A stretch of DNA of 13,599 nucleotides from NCBI GenBank assembly GCA_036260415.1, contig DASZZX010000340.1, positions 1 through 13,599 of the forward strand. The letters run 5' to 3'. The DNA comes from DASZZX01 sp036260415 (GTDB lineage Bacteria > Actinomycetota > Nitriliruptoria > Nitriliruptorales > JAHWKO01). Below, piece after piece: positions 6,443 to 13,531 of this stretch; positions within the stretch are counted from its first letter, which is position 1, and each line of letters begins with the position of its first letter. The position numbers were made by a program, and so were the translations under genes. The notes under the pieces are model-generated. The model ran no database searches. It saw only the letters and a list, made by a program, of their open reading frames with translations, and was not told the origin of the DNA.

Positions 6443-6840
6443 CAGCCCGGTGGGCGCCGGGCCGGCGCCGAGAAGGCCTGTGGGATGCGGCGCAGCTGGT
6501 CGGAGGGCAGGTCAAGCAAGGCGTCCGGGTAGGGTCGGAGGTGCTCGCCGAGGTGGACCAGCTCCCGGCCGACGCGTGTGAGGCAACCGAACAGATCGGC
6601 GGAGGTCCACAGGTGGTGGTGGTCGATGCCCAGCTCGCGGCGGGCGACGCCGAGGTGGGCCACGGAGCTGTCCGAGGAACCGTGACCGGCACCGGATCCC
6701 CGGAAGTGGTCCACGCCGCTGTCGACCAGCTGGTCGGCGTCACCGTCGATGAGGTGGCCTCCTCCTCGCACCACTCCACCGGCATCGCGGCGGAGGGTAC
6801 CTGGCACCCAACGGCGACCGTGCCGCCGCACGCGAGTCAC
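6442..6840 (-). CDS. Hypothetical protein coupled to the NmrA/SDR-like gene
   Basis: I do not recognise this protein (132 residues from the GTG at 6840). Codons downstream of about codon 29 are almost all G/C-ending on this strand and frame, which favours real coding over the competing plus-strand frame. The C-terminal half, with GIDHHHLW (71-78), is rich in Leu, His and charged residues and looks globular. The first 28 residues are Arg/Gly-rich with poorer codon usage, so the true start may be a later GTG (6774, 6771, 6714 or 6663). GAGG lies 4 nt before the 6840 start. Its stop overlaps the ATG of the next gene as TGATG, the best evidence that it is translated. No membrane segment or known motif is seen. 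Confidence 0.5.
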   Translation of the reverse strand: MTRVRRHGRRWVPGTLRRDAGGVVRGGGHLIDGDADQLVDSGVDHFRGSGAGHGSSDSSVAHLGVARRELGIDHHHLWTSADLFGCLTRVGRELVHLGEHLRPYPDALLDLPSDQLRRIPQAFSAPARRPPG

Positions 6841-7039
6841 GGTGCCTCAGCTTGCGCGTGGCCGATCACCGCGACCCTCGACACGGATGCGGTCGGCGAC
6901 CGATGCTGCTCTGGCGGCGCGCGGCGCGCACCAGCTGGTTGGCCGCGGCGGGTCGTTCGGTGCCAGCGTGGCGGACCGATGACGGGATGATCGCCGAGCA
7001 AGGTGAGCAGCACGACCTGTACGCCGACAGGGGGACCCC

Positions 7040-7444
7040 ATGAAGTTCCAACGCGAGAGCGATATCGCCGCGACGCCCACCGACCCGGAGAAGTTCACCG
7101 GCGGCGTGTGGCAGGCGGAGATCCTGGACCGGATCCGCGAGGACGGGCTACGCGGACATCGGTTCGCGTACGCGCCGCGGGGCAGGTCCAGATGGCACAC
7201 CCACACCGGCGAGCAGGCCATCGTCGTGCTGGTGGGTCGCGGGCTGGTGCAGCGCGAGGGCGACCACAAAGCGCGGCTGGTGCGACCAGGTGACTGGGTG
7301 CACATCGAACCCGGCGAGGGTCACTGGCACGGCGCGGCGCCGGACGACGTGCTGGTGCACCTGGCCATCACGGCGACGGGCGACACCAGGTGGGGTTCCG
7401 TCGTCGGTGACGACGAGTACGACGCCAGCATCCCCGAGCAGTGA
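7040..7444 (+). CDS. Small single-domain cupin
   Basis: A 134-residue cupin. Cupin motif 1 is RWHTHTGEQAIVVLVGRG (51-68), with His53 and His55 and Gln59 or Glu58 as likely metal ligands. Motif 2 is PGDWVHIEPGEGHWHG (83-98), with His95 or His97. The arrangement RGLVQREG then PGD and GHWHGA resembles small cupins related to the carboxymuconolactone-decarboxylase-associated group. The ATG at 7040 follows AGGGGGA at a good distance. The reaction is unknown; such proteins may be dioxygenases, isomerases or sensors. It is transcribed alone; the preceding 199 bp (6841-7039) shows no further gene, and no promoter I would defend. It converges on the BON gene, 14 bp away. Confidence 0.87.
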   Translation: MKFQRESDIAATPTDPEKFTGGVWQAEILDRIREDGLRGHRFAYAPRGRSRWHTHTGEQAIVVLVGRGLVQREGDHKARLVRPGDWVHIEPGEGHWHGAAPDDVLVHLAITATGDTRWGSVVGDDEYDASIPEQ

Positions 7445-7458
7445 CGCTGGTCGGGAGC

Positions 7459-7737
7459 TCACAGCTCGGTCTCGAGCCTGTCGTCGGGTGGCTGCGGCGG
7501 CTCGCCGACCTGGACACGGTTGTCGATCTCTCGGCCCGGGACCAGCTGCGCGGCCACCTCGTCGACGGCGCGGCGCCGCTCCACGTCGGGCACGGCTCCG
7601 GCGATCACGATCCGGTCGCCCAGGTCGATGACCTCCAGGTGAGGCGTCGCGACCCGCGGGTGGGTGCGCAGCCGGTGGCGGAACTCCTCCAGACGGATGC
7701 CGGATGGGCTGCCGGGTGGCTGGGCTGCGTCGCTCAC
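7459..7737 (-). CDS. BON-domain protein
   Basis: A 92-residue protein consisting mostly of one BON domain (about 17-77). It shows the alpha-beta-beta-alpha-beta pattern with the conserved glycine in IVIAGAVPD (43-51), the helix ERRRAVDEVAAQLV (53-66) and the final IDNRVQV strand (71-77). BON domains are usually in periplasmic or membrane-binding proteins, but no signal peptide or membrane segment is present here, so this version appears cytosolic. GTG start at 7737 has a strong AGGAGGT site about 5 nt upstream. It lies 69 bp downstream of the acyl-CoA mutase gene on the same strand and could be co-transcribed. The acidic, Pro-rich tail has no known role. Confidence 0.78.
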   Translation of the reverse strand: MSDAAQPPGSPSGIRLEEFRHRLRTHPRVATPHLEVIDLGDRIVIAGAVPDVERRRAVDEVAAQLVPGREIDNRVQVGEPPQPPDDRLETEL

Positions 7738-7767
7738 CGTGACCTCCTCGCTGTCCGAACCCGAGCC

Positions 7768-7821
7768 GATGTCGCGGCGACAGGCGCGCCGGGCCGACGT
7801 CGCGGGCTACAGGCGCGCCGG
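7768..7821. repeat. Imperfect 25/26-bp tandem duplication at the 3' end of the mutase gene
   Basis: Units 7768-7792 and 7796-7821 share GAyGTCGCGG followed, after 2-3 variable bases, by ACAGGCGCGCCGG. One unit carries the final mutase codons and its TAG stop; in the other the same place reads TCG. The element lies in the 69-bp gap before the BON gene. Confidence 0.7.
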
Positions 7822-9474
7822 CTCGTTGTAGGTCCCCCAGACCTCCTGCAGCGTCGCGGAGATCTCGCCCACCGTGGCGTCGGCTCGCACCGCCTCCATG
7901 ATCAGCGGGACCAGGTTGTCGTCCGTGCGCGCCGCGCGCTGCAGCGTGTCGAGGGCCCGTGCCGCCTGCGCCGCGTCCCTTCGCGCGCGCGCCTCCTCCA
8001 GCCGCTGACGCTGGCCGACCTCGACCTCGTGGGAGATGCGCAGGATCTCCAAGCGGTCCTCGGAGCCGGGCGGGTCACGGTGGGCGTTGACCCCCACCAC
8101 CTTGACGTCGCCCTTCTCGAGCTTGCGCTGGAACGCGAACGCGGCGTCAGCGATCTCGGACACGAACCAGCCGTCGCCGATGCCGCGCAGCACGCCCTCG
8201 AGGATGGTGCCGTCGGGGGACATCGCCTCGATGCGTCGGAAGTACTCCTCCGCGCGTCGCTCCACCTCGTCGGTCAGAGCTTCCACGAACCACGCCCCGC
8301 CCAGCGGATCGATCACGCCGGCCACGCCGGTCTCCTCGGCGATGATCTGCTGGGTGCGCAGCGCCACCTTCGCCGCGTGATCGGATGGGAGCGCCAGTAC
8401 CTCGTCCAGCGCGTTGGTGTGCAGGGACTGGGTGCCGCCCAGCACCGCCGCCAGCGCCTCGATCGCGGTCCGCACCACGTTATTGGCGGGCTGCTGCGCG
8501 GTCAGAGACACGCCGGCGGTCTGGGTGTGGAACCGCATCAGCAGCGCACGCTCGCTGGTAGCGCCGTAGCGCTCCTTCATCCAGCGTGCCCAGATCCGGC
8601 GCGCCGCACGGAACTTGGCGATCTCCTCGAAGAAGTCGATGTGCGCGTCGAAGAAGAAGCTGAAGCGCGGCACGAACGCGTCCACGTCGAGCCCGCGGGC
8701 CTTGCCCAGCTCCACGTAGGCGAAGCCGTCGGCCAGAGTGAACGCCAACTCCTGCACCGCCGTCGAACCGGCCTCACGGATGTGGTACCCAGAGATCGAC
8801 ACCGGGTGGTAGCCGGGGACGTGCTCGGTGCAGAACTCGATGAGGTCACCGATCAGGCGCAGGTGCGCCCGCGGAGGGAACAGCCACTCCTTCTGAGCGA
8901 TGTACTCCTTGAGGATGTCGGTCTGCAGCGTCCCGTCGAGGTCGGCCAGCGTCCAGCCTTGCCGCTCGGCCACCACCGCGTACATGCAGAAGAGCGTGAC
9001 GGCCGGTGCGTTGATCGTCATGGAGGTCGTCAACTCGCCGAGCGGCAGCCCCTCGAACAGCACCTCCATGTCGTGCACGGTGTCGATCGCCACCCCACAG
9101 TGACCAACCTCTCCGAGCGACCTGGGATCGTCGGAGTCGAGGCCCATCAGCGTCGGCATGTCGAACGCCACGCTGAGACCGTGCTGGCCGGCCGCCACCA
9201 GGTCGTGGAACCGTCGGTTGGTCCGCCGGGCGTCCGCGAAGCCTGCGAACTGGCGGATCGTCCACATCCGTCCGCGGTACATCGACGGGTACACGCCCCG
9301 CGTGTACGGGAAGAGGCCCGGGAACCCGATCGCGTCGGGATCCAGCGCGACGTTGTGGGGGCCGTACAGCGGCTCGAGCGGGACCCCCGAGACGGTCTCG
9401 AACGGCACGTCACGCTCAGGGCTCAGTCGGTAACGCTTCCGCCAGCGCTGGTAGCGCTGCTCCCAGTCCGACAT
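7807..9474 (-). CDS. B12-dependent acyl-CoA mutase, large (catalytic) subunit, ICM-like
   Basis: A 555-residue TIM-barrel subunit of the methylmalonyl/isobutyryl-CoA mutase family, without the C-terminal B12-binding domain, so it should need a separate small subunit. Landmarks are YPSMYRGRMWTIRQFAGF (62-79), GLSVAFDMPT (99-108), SMTINAP (151-157), GTLQTDILKEYIAQKEW (181-197), SISGYHIREAG (226-236) and GGTQSLHTNALDE (346-358). His231 matches catalytic His244 of the Propionibacterium enzyme. Phe76 and Gln194 occupy the sites that are Tyr89 and Arg207 in methylmalonyl-CoA mutase and Phe80 and Gln198 in isobutyryl-CoA mutase; the spacing of 118 is identical in all. Carbon-skeleton rearrangement of an uncharged acyl-CoA is therefore more likely. 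ATG at 9474 follows GAGGAGG. A frame extension to 9648 is rejected. Confidence 0.95.
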   Translation of the reverse strand: MSDWEQRYQRWRKRYRLSPERDVPFETVSGVPLEPLYGPHNVALDPDAIGFPGLFPYTRGVYPSMYRGRMWTIRQFAGFADARRTNRRFHDLVAAGQHGLSVAFDMPTLMGLDSDDPRSLGEVGHCGVAIDTVHDMEVLFEGLPLGELTTSMTINAPAVTLFCMYAVVAERQGWTLADLDGTLQTDILKEYIAQKEWLFPPRAHLRLIGDLIEFCTEHVPGYHPVSISGYHIREAGSTAVQELAFTLADGFAYVELGKARGLDVDAFVPRFSFFFDAHIDFFEEIAKFRAARRIWARWMKERYGATSERALLMRFHTQTAGVSLTAQQPANNVVRTAIEALAAVLGGTQSLHTNALDEVLALPSDHAAKVALRTQQIIAEETGVAGVIDPLGGAWFVEALTDEVERRAEEYFRRIEAMSPDGTILEGVLRGIGDGWFVSEIADAAFAFQRKLEKGDVKVVGVNAHRDPPGSEDRLEILRISHEVEVGQRQRLEEARARRDAAQAARALDTLQRAARTDDNLVPLIMEAVRADATVGEISATLQEVWGTYNEPARL

Positions 9475-9509
9475 CCGCCTCCTCGCGGGCGTCGACGCGC
9501 AACGCCAGG

Positions 9510-9707
9510 CTACCGACGGTCCGGGGTGTCGCGGTCGGAACGCTGCTCCCGCGCGGTCCAGGAGGAGGAACCGGCGACGGTCGGGTCGTCGATCACCGCG
9601 TCGGGGTGCGCGTCCGGGGTGGTGGACCGTCCGAGCTCGACGCCGCACTCCTCGCAGTAGCGCGCGTCGTCGGCGTTGTCGAAGCCGCAGTTGACGCAGA
9701 TCGCCAT
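9510..9707 (-). CDS. Small double-CxxC zinc-ribbon protein
   Basis: A 65-residue protein with a zinc ribbon in residues 4-21 (CVNC and CEEC, 10 residues between pairs), as in the short zinc_ribbon families, followed by a hydrophilic, acidic, disordered-looking tail. The ATG at 9707 follows AAGGGGG spaced about 5 nt. The stop is 35 bp before the mutase ATG, so the two are probably one transcript. It is divergent from the PLP decarboxylase gene. The function of such ribbons is not established; protein-protein or nucleic-acid contact is typical. Real-gene confidence is good because of the motif, ribosome-binding site and spacing. Confidence 0.8.
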   Translation of the reverse strand: MAICVNCGFDNADDARYCEECGVELGRSTTPDAHPDAVIDDPTVAGSSSWTAREQRSDRDTPDRR

Positions 9708-9729
9708 GGGAACCCCCTTCGGCGAGGCG

Positions 9730-9735
9730 AGGCTA
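9730..9735 (-). promoter_or_regulatory. Possible -10 element for the zinc-ribbon/mutase unit
   Basis: TAGCCT on the minus strand fits the TAnnnT -10 pattern, 22 nt before the zinc-ribbon ATG, leaving room for its AAGGGGG site. No convincing -35 sequence is seen, so this is tentative. Confidence 0.25.
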
Positions 9736-9760
9736 CCGCCTGCGCGGCCACAGGCGCCGC

Positions 9761-9766
9761 TAGCGT
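9761..9766 (+). promoter_or_regulatory. Possible -10 element for the PLP decarboxylase (near-leaderless)
   Basis: TAGCGT fits TAnnnT and ends 9 nt before the ATG at 9776. Transcription would begin at or just before the start codon, as in leaderless actinobacterial mRNAs. The weak ribosome-binding site (GGGG, 3 nt away) agrees. No clear -35. Confidence 0.3.
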
Positions 9767-9775
9767 CCGGGGCTC

Positions 9776-11221
9776 ATGGACCACACCGCGGCCCAACGGC
9801 TCGGGGACCTGCCCACCGCCGAGCTGCGCCGTCACGGTCACGTCGCGGTGGACTGGGTGGCCGACTACCTCGACCGCCTGGACATGCTGCCGGTTCTGGC
9901 GCAGGTCGCGCCTGGCGCGTTGCGCGCCGCCCTGCCGGCGTCACCGCCGGCCGTCGGCGAGGACATGGAGGCGGTCCTGGCCGACATCGACCGGCTGATC
10001 GTGCCGGCGACCACACACTGGAACCACCCCCGCTTCTTCGCCTACTTCGCCATCACCGGGTCGGGGCCCGGCATCCTGGGCGAGCTCTTGACGGCCGCGT
10101 TCAACGTCAACGGCATGCTGTGGCGCACGTCACCGGCCGCCACCGAGCTGGAGCAGGTCACGCTGGACTGGCTACGCCAGATGCTCGGCCTGCCCGCGAC
10201 CTTCCGTGGCGCCATCAACGACACCGCGTCCATGTCGACCCTGCACGCCCTCGCCGCGGCCCGGGAGCGTCGCTTCCCCGCCGTGCGCGAGGAGGGACCG
10301 GACGGCTACGGAGGGGCCCGTCCACGCGTGTACGCGTCCGAGCAGGCGCACTCGTCGGTCGACAAGGCCGCGATCGCGCTCGGCTTGGGACGGAGCGCGG
10401 TCCGCAGGGTGGCGACCGACCGGTCGTTCCGGATGGACGTCACCTCCTTGGTCCGGGCGCTCGACGAGGACGCCGGCAGGTGGACGCCGCTCGCAGTGGT
10501 CGCCACGGTCGGCACCACGTCGACCACCAGCGTGGACCCGGTGGCGCAGATCGCACAGGTATGCCACGAGCGTGGCGTCTGGTTGCACGTCGATGGGGCC
10601 TACGGCGGCATCGCCGCGGTCGTCCCGGAGCTGCGCTGGGTGCTGGAAGGGGCCGAGCACGCTGACTCGGTCGTCGTCAACCCGCACAAGTGGCTGTTCA
10701 CACCGATCGACTGCAGCGCCTTCTTCGTCCGCGACCCCGTCACGCTCAAGCGCGCGTTCGCGCTCGTCCCCGAGTACCTGCGCAGCACGGAGCAGGACGT
10801 GGAGAACTACATGGACTGGGGCGTGCAGCTCGGGCGGCGGTTCCGCGCCTTGAAGCTGTGGATGGTGCTGCGCGCCTTCGGGGTGGACGGGGTGGTAAGG
10901 CGCCTCCGCGAGCACATCCGGCTGGCCCAGCTCGTGGCCGACTGGGCCGACCGCCACCCGGAGTTCGAGCGCCTCGCCCCGGCCCCCCTGTCGACGGTAT
11001 GCCTGCGGGCCAGGTTCCACGGGGTCACGGTCGCGGAGGCCGACCGTCGCAACGCGGCGCTGCTGGAGGCGGTCAACGCCACCGGGCACGCCTACCTGTC
11101 GCACACGGAGCTGTACGGCCGCTACGTGCTGCGTCTGGCAGTGGGCAACCTACGCACGACCGAGGCGGACGTGCGTTCCACGCTGGCGCTGCTCGAACGG
11201 GAGGCCGAGCGGCTGCGGTAG
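9776..11221 (+). CDS. Group II PLP-dependent decarboxylase (aromatic-L-amino-acid decarboxylase-like)
   Basis: A 481-residue fold-type I PLP enzyme of the DDC/TDC group, converting an amino acid to the amine in the cytosol. Substrate-side motif THWNHPRFFAYF (80-91), NDTASMST (148-155), His192 (stacks on PLP), HVDGAYGG (271-278, Asp273 binds the pyridine nitrogen) and NPHKW (302-306, Lys305 Schiff base) are all present. Tyr334 in PEYL matches Tyr332 of human DDC, the residue needed for decarboxylation and replaced by Phe in aldehyde synthases, so true decarboxylase chemistry is expected. GRRFRALKLW (349-358) is also conserved. Substrate (Dopa, Trp, Tyr, Phe or other) cannot be settled. It is single and divergent from the zinc-ribbon/mutase unit, and converges on an MFS gene. 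Confidence 0.93.
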   Translation: MDHTAAQRLGDLPTAELRRHGHVAVDWVADYLDRLDMLPVLAQVAPGALRAALPASPPAVGEDMEAVLADIDRLIVPATTHWNHPRFFAYFAITGSGPGILGELLTAAFNVNGMLWRTSPAATELEQVTLDWLRQMLGLPATFRGAINDTASMSTLHALAAARERRFPAVREEGPDGYGGARPRVYASEQAHSSVDKAAIALGLGRSAVRRVATDRSFRMDVTSLVRALDEDAGRWTPLAVVATVGTTSTTSVDPVAQIAQVCHERGVWLHVDGAYGGIAAVVPELRWVLEGAEHADSVVVNPHKWLFTPIDCSAFFVRDPVTLKRAFALVPEYLRSTEQDVENYMDWGVQLGRRFRALKLWMVLRAFGVDGVVRRLREHIRLAQLVADWADRHPEFERLAPAPLSTVCLRARFHGVTVAEADRRNAALLEAVNATGHAYLSHTELYGRYVLRLAVGNLRTTEADVRSTLALLEREAERLR

Positions 11222-11251
11222 GCCCGCTCGCCGCCCGTGCGGTCGCATCGA

Positions 11252-11274
11252 CCGGTCCGACCGCGTCGGACCGG
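11252..11274. terminator. Hairpin between convergent genes, probable bidirectional terminator
   Basis: A perfect 10-bp stem CCGGTCCGAC (11252-11261) and GTCGGACCGG (11265-11274) closes on a 3-nt CGC loop, midway in the 68-bp gap between the decarboxylase stop and the MFS stop. No T-tract follows on either strand, which is common for terminator-like hairpins in high-GC actinomycetes. Confidence 0.6.
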
Positions 11275-11289
11275 GAAGCCGCGACGTGC

Positions 11290-12441
11290 TCAGATCCCCA
11301 GCGGCTCCGGCGGGGCGGCGGCGGCCGCCACGGCCTCGCCGGGCGCCGGCCGGTAGCGCGCCAGGAGCACGAAGCCCAGAGCCGCCACGCCGGCGGCCGT
11401 GAGGAACGCCCCACGGTAGCCGGCGGCGGCTGCGACCGCACCCAGCAGAGTGCCACCCAGCGCGAAGGCGAGGTCCACGAAGGCGGTGAAGGTGCCGACG
11501 AGCGAGCCGCGCTCGGTGGCCGGCACGCTGCCCACCGCCATCGACATGACGGCGGGGAAGGCCAGCGCATGCCCGAGCGAGAGCACCACCGCCCCGCTGT
11601 ACAACCCCGCGACGGTCGGCCAGGCGGCGAGGACCACCAGCCCGGCGACCGACAGCGCCAGCGCGGAGCCGGCGGCACGCCGGTGACCGAGTCGGTCGGG
11701 CAGGCGGGCGCCGGCGCTGCGGACGATCAGCAGCACGACGGCGTAGACGACGAAGACGATCCGGCTGCGGGCCATGCCCAGCTCCAGCGCGTACAGCGCC
11801 GCGAAGGCTTCGAACCCGGCCTGGCCGATCAGTGCGGTCAGCACGATCGCCCCGGGGTGGACGGCCCGGGGGTGCACCAGGGGTCCTGCGGGCTGCTCGG
11901 CGGTGCCGGGAGCGCGGGTGTCGCCGATGGCGCCACCCAGCGCGGCGGCCACCGCCGCACAGCCTCCGGCGGCCACCCACACGGCGCGGAAGTCCGCGCT
12001 CTCCAGCAGGCGCTCGCCCACGACCGGACCGACGGCCAGCCCTGCGAAGAGCGCCAGCGAGAACAGGCTGAGCGCCTCCGCCCGCCGGTCGTCGGGTGCC
12101 AGGTCGTTGACGACGGTGGCGATGCCGACGAACAGCAGAGCCTCCCCGACCCCGGTGACCAGCCGCAACGCCAGCAGCCCCCCGACCGTGGAGGCCAGCG
12201 CGTACCCGGCGACGGATGCGGCGACCACCAGACCGCCGGCGACGACCAGCGGCCGGCGCCCACGGCGGTCCCCCAGGCGACCCGCCCACGGGCGCAGGAG
12301 CAGCGCGCTGATGCCGAACGCCCCGACGATGACGCCTACCTCGAACCGGCTGCCGCCCAGGGCTCGCTCGACGTAGCGCGGGAGCGTGGGCAGCAGCGCC
12401 CCCACCGCCACGAAGTAGACGAACGTGATGGCGCTCACCAC
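11290..12441 (-). CDS. MFS transporter
   Basis: About 383 residues with the alternating hydrophobic pattern of a 12-helix major facilitator, split by a hydrophilic Pro/Gly-rich loop after helix 6. Motif A, GRLGDRRGRR (54-63), lies between helices 2 and 3, and ALRLVTGVGEALLFVG (91-106) marks helix 4. It is probably a proton-driven exporter of a small molecule; substrate unknown. The start is uncertain: GTG at 12441 or 12438 are the only standard codons near the family start, but they fall inside the first helix and lack a ribosome-binding site. CTG at 12462, with GGGG 7 nt upstream, would restore the usual RLLTPTF lead-in. It lies about 70 bp after MeaB, same strand, probably the same operon. 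Confidence 0.87.
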   Translation of the reverse strand: MVSAITFVYFVAVGALLPTLPRYVERALGGSRFEVGVIVGAFGISALLLRPWAGRLGDRRGRRPLVVAGGLVVAASVAGYALASTVGGLLALRLVTGVGEALLFVGIATVVNDLAPDDRRAEALSLFSLALFAGLAVGPVVGERLLESADFRAVWVAAGGCAAVAAALGGAIGDTRAPGTAEQPAGPLVHPRAVHPGAIVLTALIGQAGFEAFAALYALELGMARSRIVFVVYAVVLLIVRSAGARLPDRLGHRRAAGSALALSVAGLVVLAAWPTVAGLYSGAVVLSLGHALAFPAVMSMAVGSVPATERGSLVGTFTAFVDLAFALGGTLLGAVAAAAGYRGAFLTAAGVAALGFVLLARYRPAPGEAVAAAAAPPEPLGI

Positions 12442-12511
12442 CAGGAAGGTCGGTGTGAGCAGTCGGCTGCCCCGGTCGACCGGTGGGTGACCGTCGTGGC
12501 GTCGCGCGACG

Positions 12512-13531
12512 TCACCGCCCGGCGGCGTCGGAGGACCGCACGGGTCGGTCGCCGACCGCCTCCAGCAGCTGGTCTGCGGCCGTGTAGGGGTCGAGGTCGC
12601 GGTTGCCGACCTTCTCGGCGAGCGTGTCCAGCAGCCGGTCCCCGTCCGCCTCGAGGTCGGCGAAGCGGGCGCGGACCGCCGTGGTCGCGATCTCGCGGAT
12701 CGCGTGCCGTGCGCGCTCGCGGCGGCGGCGCGCGAGCGCACCGTGTTCCACGAGGTGACGGTGGTGGCGGTCCAGCGCGTCCGCCAACTCGTCCACGCCT
12801 TCGGGGCGGACCGCGACCGCGCGCACGATCGGTGGCCACCAGCCGGCGTCCTCGTCGTCGTCGCCGACCAGCTCGTGACCCATCTCGAGCATCGAGCGCA
12901 GCTCGGATTCGGTCTTGCCGGCACCGCCGTGGTCGGCCTTGTTGATCGCGAAGACGTCGGCGACCTCCAGGATCCCGGCCTTCGCGGCCTGGATGGCGTC
13001 GCCCATCCCCGGCGCGACACAGACCACGGTGGTGTCGGCGGTGGAGGCGACGTCGACCTCCGACTGGCCGACCCCTACCGTCTCGACGATCACGTCGTCG
13101 AACCCGGCGGCGTCGAGCACGAGCACCGCGTGCGGGGTGGCGAACGCGATACCGCCCAGGTGACCCCGCGCCGCCATCGAGCGGATGAACACCCCCGGGT
13201 CGGCGTGGTGGGACTGCATCCGCACCCGGTCGCCCAGCAGCGCCCCGCCTGTGAACGGCGACGACGGGTCGATGGCGATCACCCCGACGGTGCGGTCGCG
13301 GGCGCGCAGCTCGGCCGCGAGCGCGTCCGTCAGGGTCGACTTGCCGACGCCCGGCGACCCCGTGATGCCGATGATCCGGGCCTGACCGGTGCGCGGGTGG
13401 AGGCGGGCGACCACCTCGCGCAACGTGTCACGGCCGCCGTCCTCCACCAGGGTGAGCAAGCGTGCCACCGCGCGCCGCTCCCCACGTCCCAGCGCGTCGA
13501 CGAGCTCGGCGACGCCCCGGTCGCGCGCCAC
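12512..13531 (-). CDS. meaB: MeaB/ArgK-family GTPase, acyl-CoA mutase chaperone
   Basis: A 339-residue G3E-type GTPase that loads and protects the adenosylcobalamin of acyl-CoA mutases. Its P-loop is GSPGVGKST (58-66), the switch regions are DPSSPFTGGALLGDRVRM (88-105) and ETVGVGQSEVD (150-160), and the base-specificity motif is NKAD (197-200). The C-terminal alpha-helical dimerisation arm runs from about 265 to 325. Family length is about 310-340, so it is complete. The start is GTG at 13531, overlapping the TAG of the thiolase gene by one base (TAGTG), which indicates translational coupling. An open frame extends to the window edge but overlaps thiolase coding. Its client could be the mutase at 7807-9474, or another mutase outside the window. 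Confidence 0.95.
   Translation of the reverse strand: MARDRGVAELVDALGRGERRAVARLLTLVEDGGRDTLREVVARLHPRTGQARIIGITGSPGVGKSTLTDALAAELRARDRTVGVIAIDPSSPFTGGALLGDRVRMQSHHADPGVFIRSMAARGHLGGIAFATPHAVLVLDAAGFDDVIVETVGVGQSEVDVASTADTTVVCVAPGMGDAIQAAKAGILEVADVFAINKADHGGAGKTESELRSMLEMGHELVGDDDEDAGWWPPIVRAVAVRPEGVDELADALDRHHRHLVEHGALARRRRERARHAIREIATTAVRARFADLEADGDRLLDTLAEKVGNRDLDPYTAADQLLEAVGDRPVRSSDAAGR

Noticed and set aside
6541..6990. Plus-strand frame of 149 codons competing with the hypothetical minus-strand gene
   Set aside because: It has more A/T-ending codons than the minus frame over 6541-6780, degenerates after 6790, and lacks the start/stop coupling seen on the other strand. It is not fully excluded.
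7455..7467. Small hairpin GAGCT-CAC-AGCTC at the cupin/BON convergence
   Set aside because: Only 5 bp of stem, inside the BON stop region, with no T-tract; too weak to call a terminator.
9475..9648. N-terminal extension of the mutase by 58 residues
   Set aside because: It overlaps the zinc-ribbon gene, is Arg-rich, and the ATG at 9474 has a strong ribosome-binding site and family-like N-terminus.
7441..9660. Very long plus-strand open frame (739 codons) antisense to the mutase
   Set aside because: It is the mirror of a clearly homologous mutase gene; long antisense frames are expected in GC-rich coding DNA and its product is His/Arg-rich with no domain.
10690..12945. Long plus-strand open frame (751 codons) over the decarboxylase end, MFS and MeaB genes
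   Set aside because: It crosses three genes with strong homology in other frames and gives a low-complexity Gly/Arg/His product.
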